15,513 nt of DNA from Cyanobacteria bacterium UBA791 (GTDB taxonomy: Bacteria > Cyanobacteriota > Vampirovibrionia > Gastranaerophilales > Gastranaerophilaceae), in assembly GCA_002297005.1 (NCBI GenBank), contig DBIX01000076.1:1-15513 (forward strand), written 5' to 3'. The notes under the pieces are model-generated. The model had not been told where the DNA came from, made no database searches, and saw nothing but the letters and a program-made list of their open reading frames with translations. A program made the translations under genes and the position numbers. Each line of letters opens with the position of its first letter. Within the stretch, counting starts at the first letter, position 1. This document shows positions 14,475-15,513 of the stretch, piece after piece.

Positions 14475-15513
14475 ATGGCAAATATTAAATTTGGGACTGA
14501 CGGTTGGAGAGCAGTCGTAGGAAAAGATTTCACAGAAGAAAACGTATTAATAGCAACAAAAGCTATTGCAAAATATATTGAAGAAGAATTTGGGTTAAGT
14601 AAAAAAATACTTGTTGGTTATGACCCAAGAAATATGGCAAAAGAATTTGGCGAAGTTTGTGCTAATGAACTTGCTAAGAAAGGCTTTACCGTATTGATGA
14701 GTGATAAAATCATTCCAACACCTGTTCTAGCTTATAATGCAAAACTTCATAATGCGTGTGCAATTATGTTCACAGCATCACATAATCCACCTGAATACTT
14801 GGGGTTAAAATTTATTCCTGATTATGCAGGTCCTGCAACTGATGATATTACAAAGAAAATCACAGCTTATTTGGGTGATGATATTCAAGAAAATAACGGT
14901 GGAAAAGTAGAAGTTGTAGATTTTAGCAAGGATTATTTTGAACAAATTAAAAAAGATATTGATTTTGATAAAATCAAAACTTTAGATAAAAATATTATAT
15001 TTGATGGCTTGCATTCTGCTACAATAGGTTATTTTGACAAATTGTTAGACGAATTTGGTATCAAATATGACAGTTTTAATATGAATCATGATAAAAATTT
15101 TGGTGGAAAAATGCCTGAACCAAAACCACCTTATATCAATGATTTAATTGAAAAAGTTAAAGCAACAGAAAATGCTATCGGCTTTGCAAATGATGGTGAT
15201 GGTGATAGATTTGGCGTAATTGATGAAACCGGTAAATGGGTTTTACCTGATGAAATTATTGCGATGTTGATGATGCACTTGAAAAAGAATAAACACCAAG
15301 ACGGTGTACTTGTTAAAACAGTTGGTTCAAGTAATTTGTTAAACAAGGTTGCTGAAAAATTAGGTGTTGAAGTCGTAGAAACAGCTGTTGGTTTTAAAAA
15401 TGTTGGTTCTGCTATGAGAGAAAATAAAACTCTTATCGGTGGCGAGGATTCAGGTGGATTAAGTACTGGCTTCCATATCCCTGAAAAAGATGGTATTTTA
15501 GCAAATTTATTAA
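14475..15513 (+). CDS. Phosphoglucomutase/phosphomannomutase, partial
   Basis: An alpha-D-phosphohexomutase, interconverting sugar 1- and 6-phosphates for glycan and envelope precursors. About 346 residues are visible, with no stop before the right edge. N-terminal FGTDGWRA (6-13), the phosphoserine loop TASHNPP (S102), the metal-binding loop NDGDGDRFG (D240, D242, D244) and the sugar-binding loop GGEDSGG (322-328) are all present and in family order. The C-terminal phosphate-binding domain lies outside the window. The ATG has a good Shine-Dalgarno sequence (AAAAGGTAGG). Whether it prefers glucose, mannose or glucosamine phosphate cannot be decided; GlmM is less likely because the serine loop reads SHNPP rather than the usual GlmM form. 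Confidence 0.9.
   Translation, partial: MANIKFGTDGWRAVVGKDFTEENVLIATKAIAKYIEEEFGLSKKILVGYDPRNMAKEFGEVCANELAKKGFTVLMSDKIIPTPVLAYNAKLHNACAIMFTASHNPPEYLGLKFIPDYAGPATDDITKKITAYLGDDIQENNGGKVEVVDFSKDYFEQIKKDIDFDKIKTLDKNIIFDGLHSATIGYFDKLLDEFGIKYDSFNMNHDKNFGGKMPEPKPPYINDLIEKVKATENAIGFANDGDGDRFGVIDETGKWVLPDEIIAMLMMHLKKNKHQDGVLVKTVGSSNLLNKVAEKLGVEVVETAVGFKNVGSAMRENKTLIGGEDSGGLSTGFHIPEKDGILANLL

Noticed and set aside
15131..15346. Minus-strand frame of 71 codons inside the hexomutase gene
   Set aside because: It is antisense to a strongly conserved coding region (DGDGDR motif) and has no ribosome binding site or family signature.

Overview
The window is AT-rich bacterial chromosome carrying mostly core genes, using the standard code with TAA, TAG and TGA stops. 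The best clue to the organism is the minus-strand gene at 2466-3392. Its layout, a cyanobacterial-type LdpA (two Fe-S cluster motifs followed by the PMSG...LSGGTN region), points to the Cyanobacteriota. With the very AT-rich base composition and no photosynthesis gene in view, the most likely source is a non-photosynthetic relative (Melainabacteria/Vampirovibrionia, perhaps gut Gastranaerophilales). This is inference from one gene and composition, not a database match.

Layout. 1-312: no gene, but three hairpins including a perfect 18-bp terminator. 313-3392: mazG (-), der (+) and ldpA (-). 3553-5294: a two-gene cassette resembling the end of a phage tail module (tail-fibre-like protein with a discoidin-type domain, then a small coiled-coil protein), closed by a strong terminator, with no other phage gene nearby. 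5346-8473: an HpcH/HpaI-like aldolase (+), a large ArnT/PMT-like membrane glycosyltransferase (-) and ubiE/menG (+). 8474-10708: a visibly decayed accessory island with one intact class-3 lipase, one intact small membrane protein, a frameshifted paralogue of the membrane protein, 5' remnants of lipase-like genes and two 3' tail remnants. 10709-13556: an overlapping three-gene run (DUF374 acyltransferase, nitrilase-family amidase, dacB/PBP4). 13563-14426: pheA (-). 14475-end: a phosphohexomutase that runs off the window.

How the genes work together. Most of the core set is nucleotide-pool cleaning (MazG), ribosome assembly (Der), menaquinone synthesis (UbiE/MenG), phenylalanine synthesis (PheA) and cell-envelope or sugar-phosphate work (acyltransferase, PBP4, glycosyltransferase, hexomutase). 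Three convergent gene pairs end within 6 bp of each other or overlap, leaving no room for terminators. Several genes have a -10 box 6-7 nt before the ATG and no Shine-Dalgarno sequence, suggesting leaderless mRNAs.

The region most worth a second look is 8586-10665. It reads as a tandem array of lipase-like (+) and membrane-protein (-) genes, possibly an effector/immunity-type pair, that has expanded by duplication and is now collapsing.
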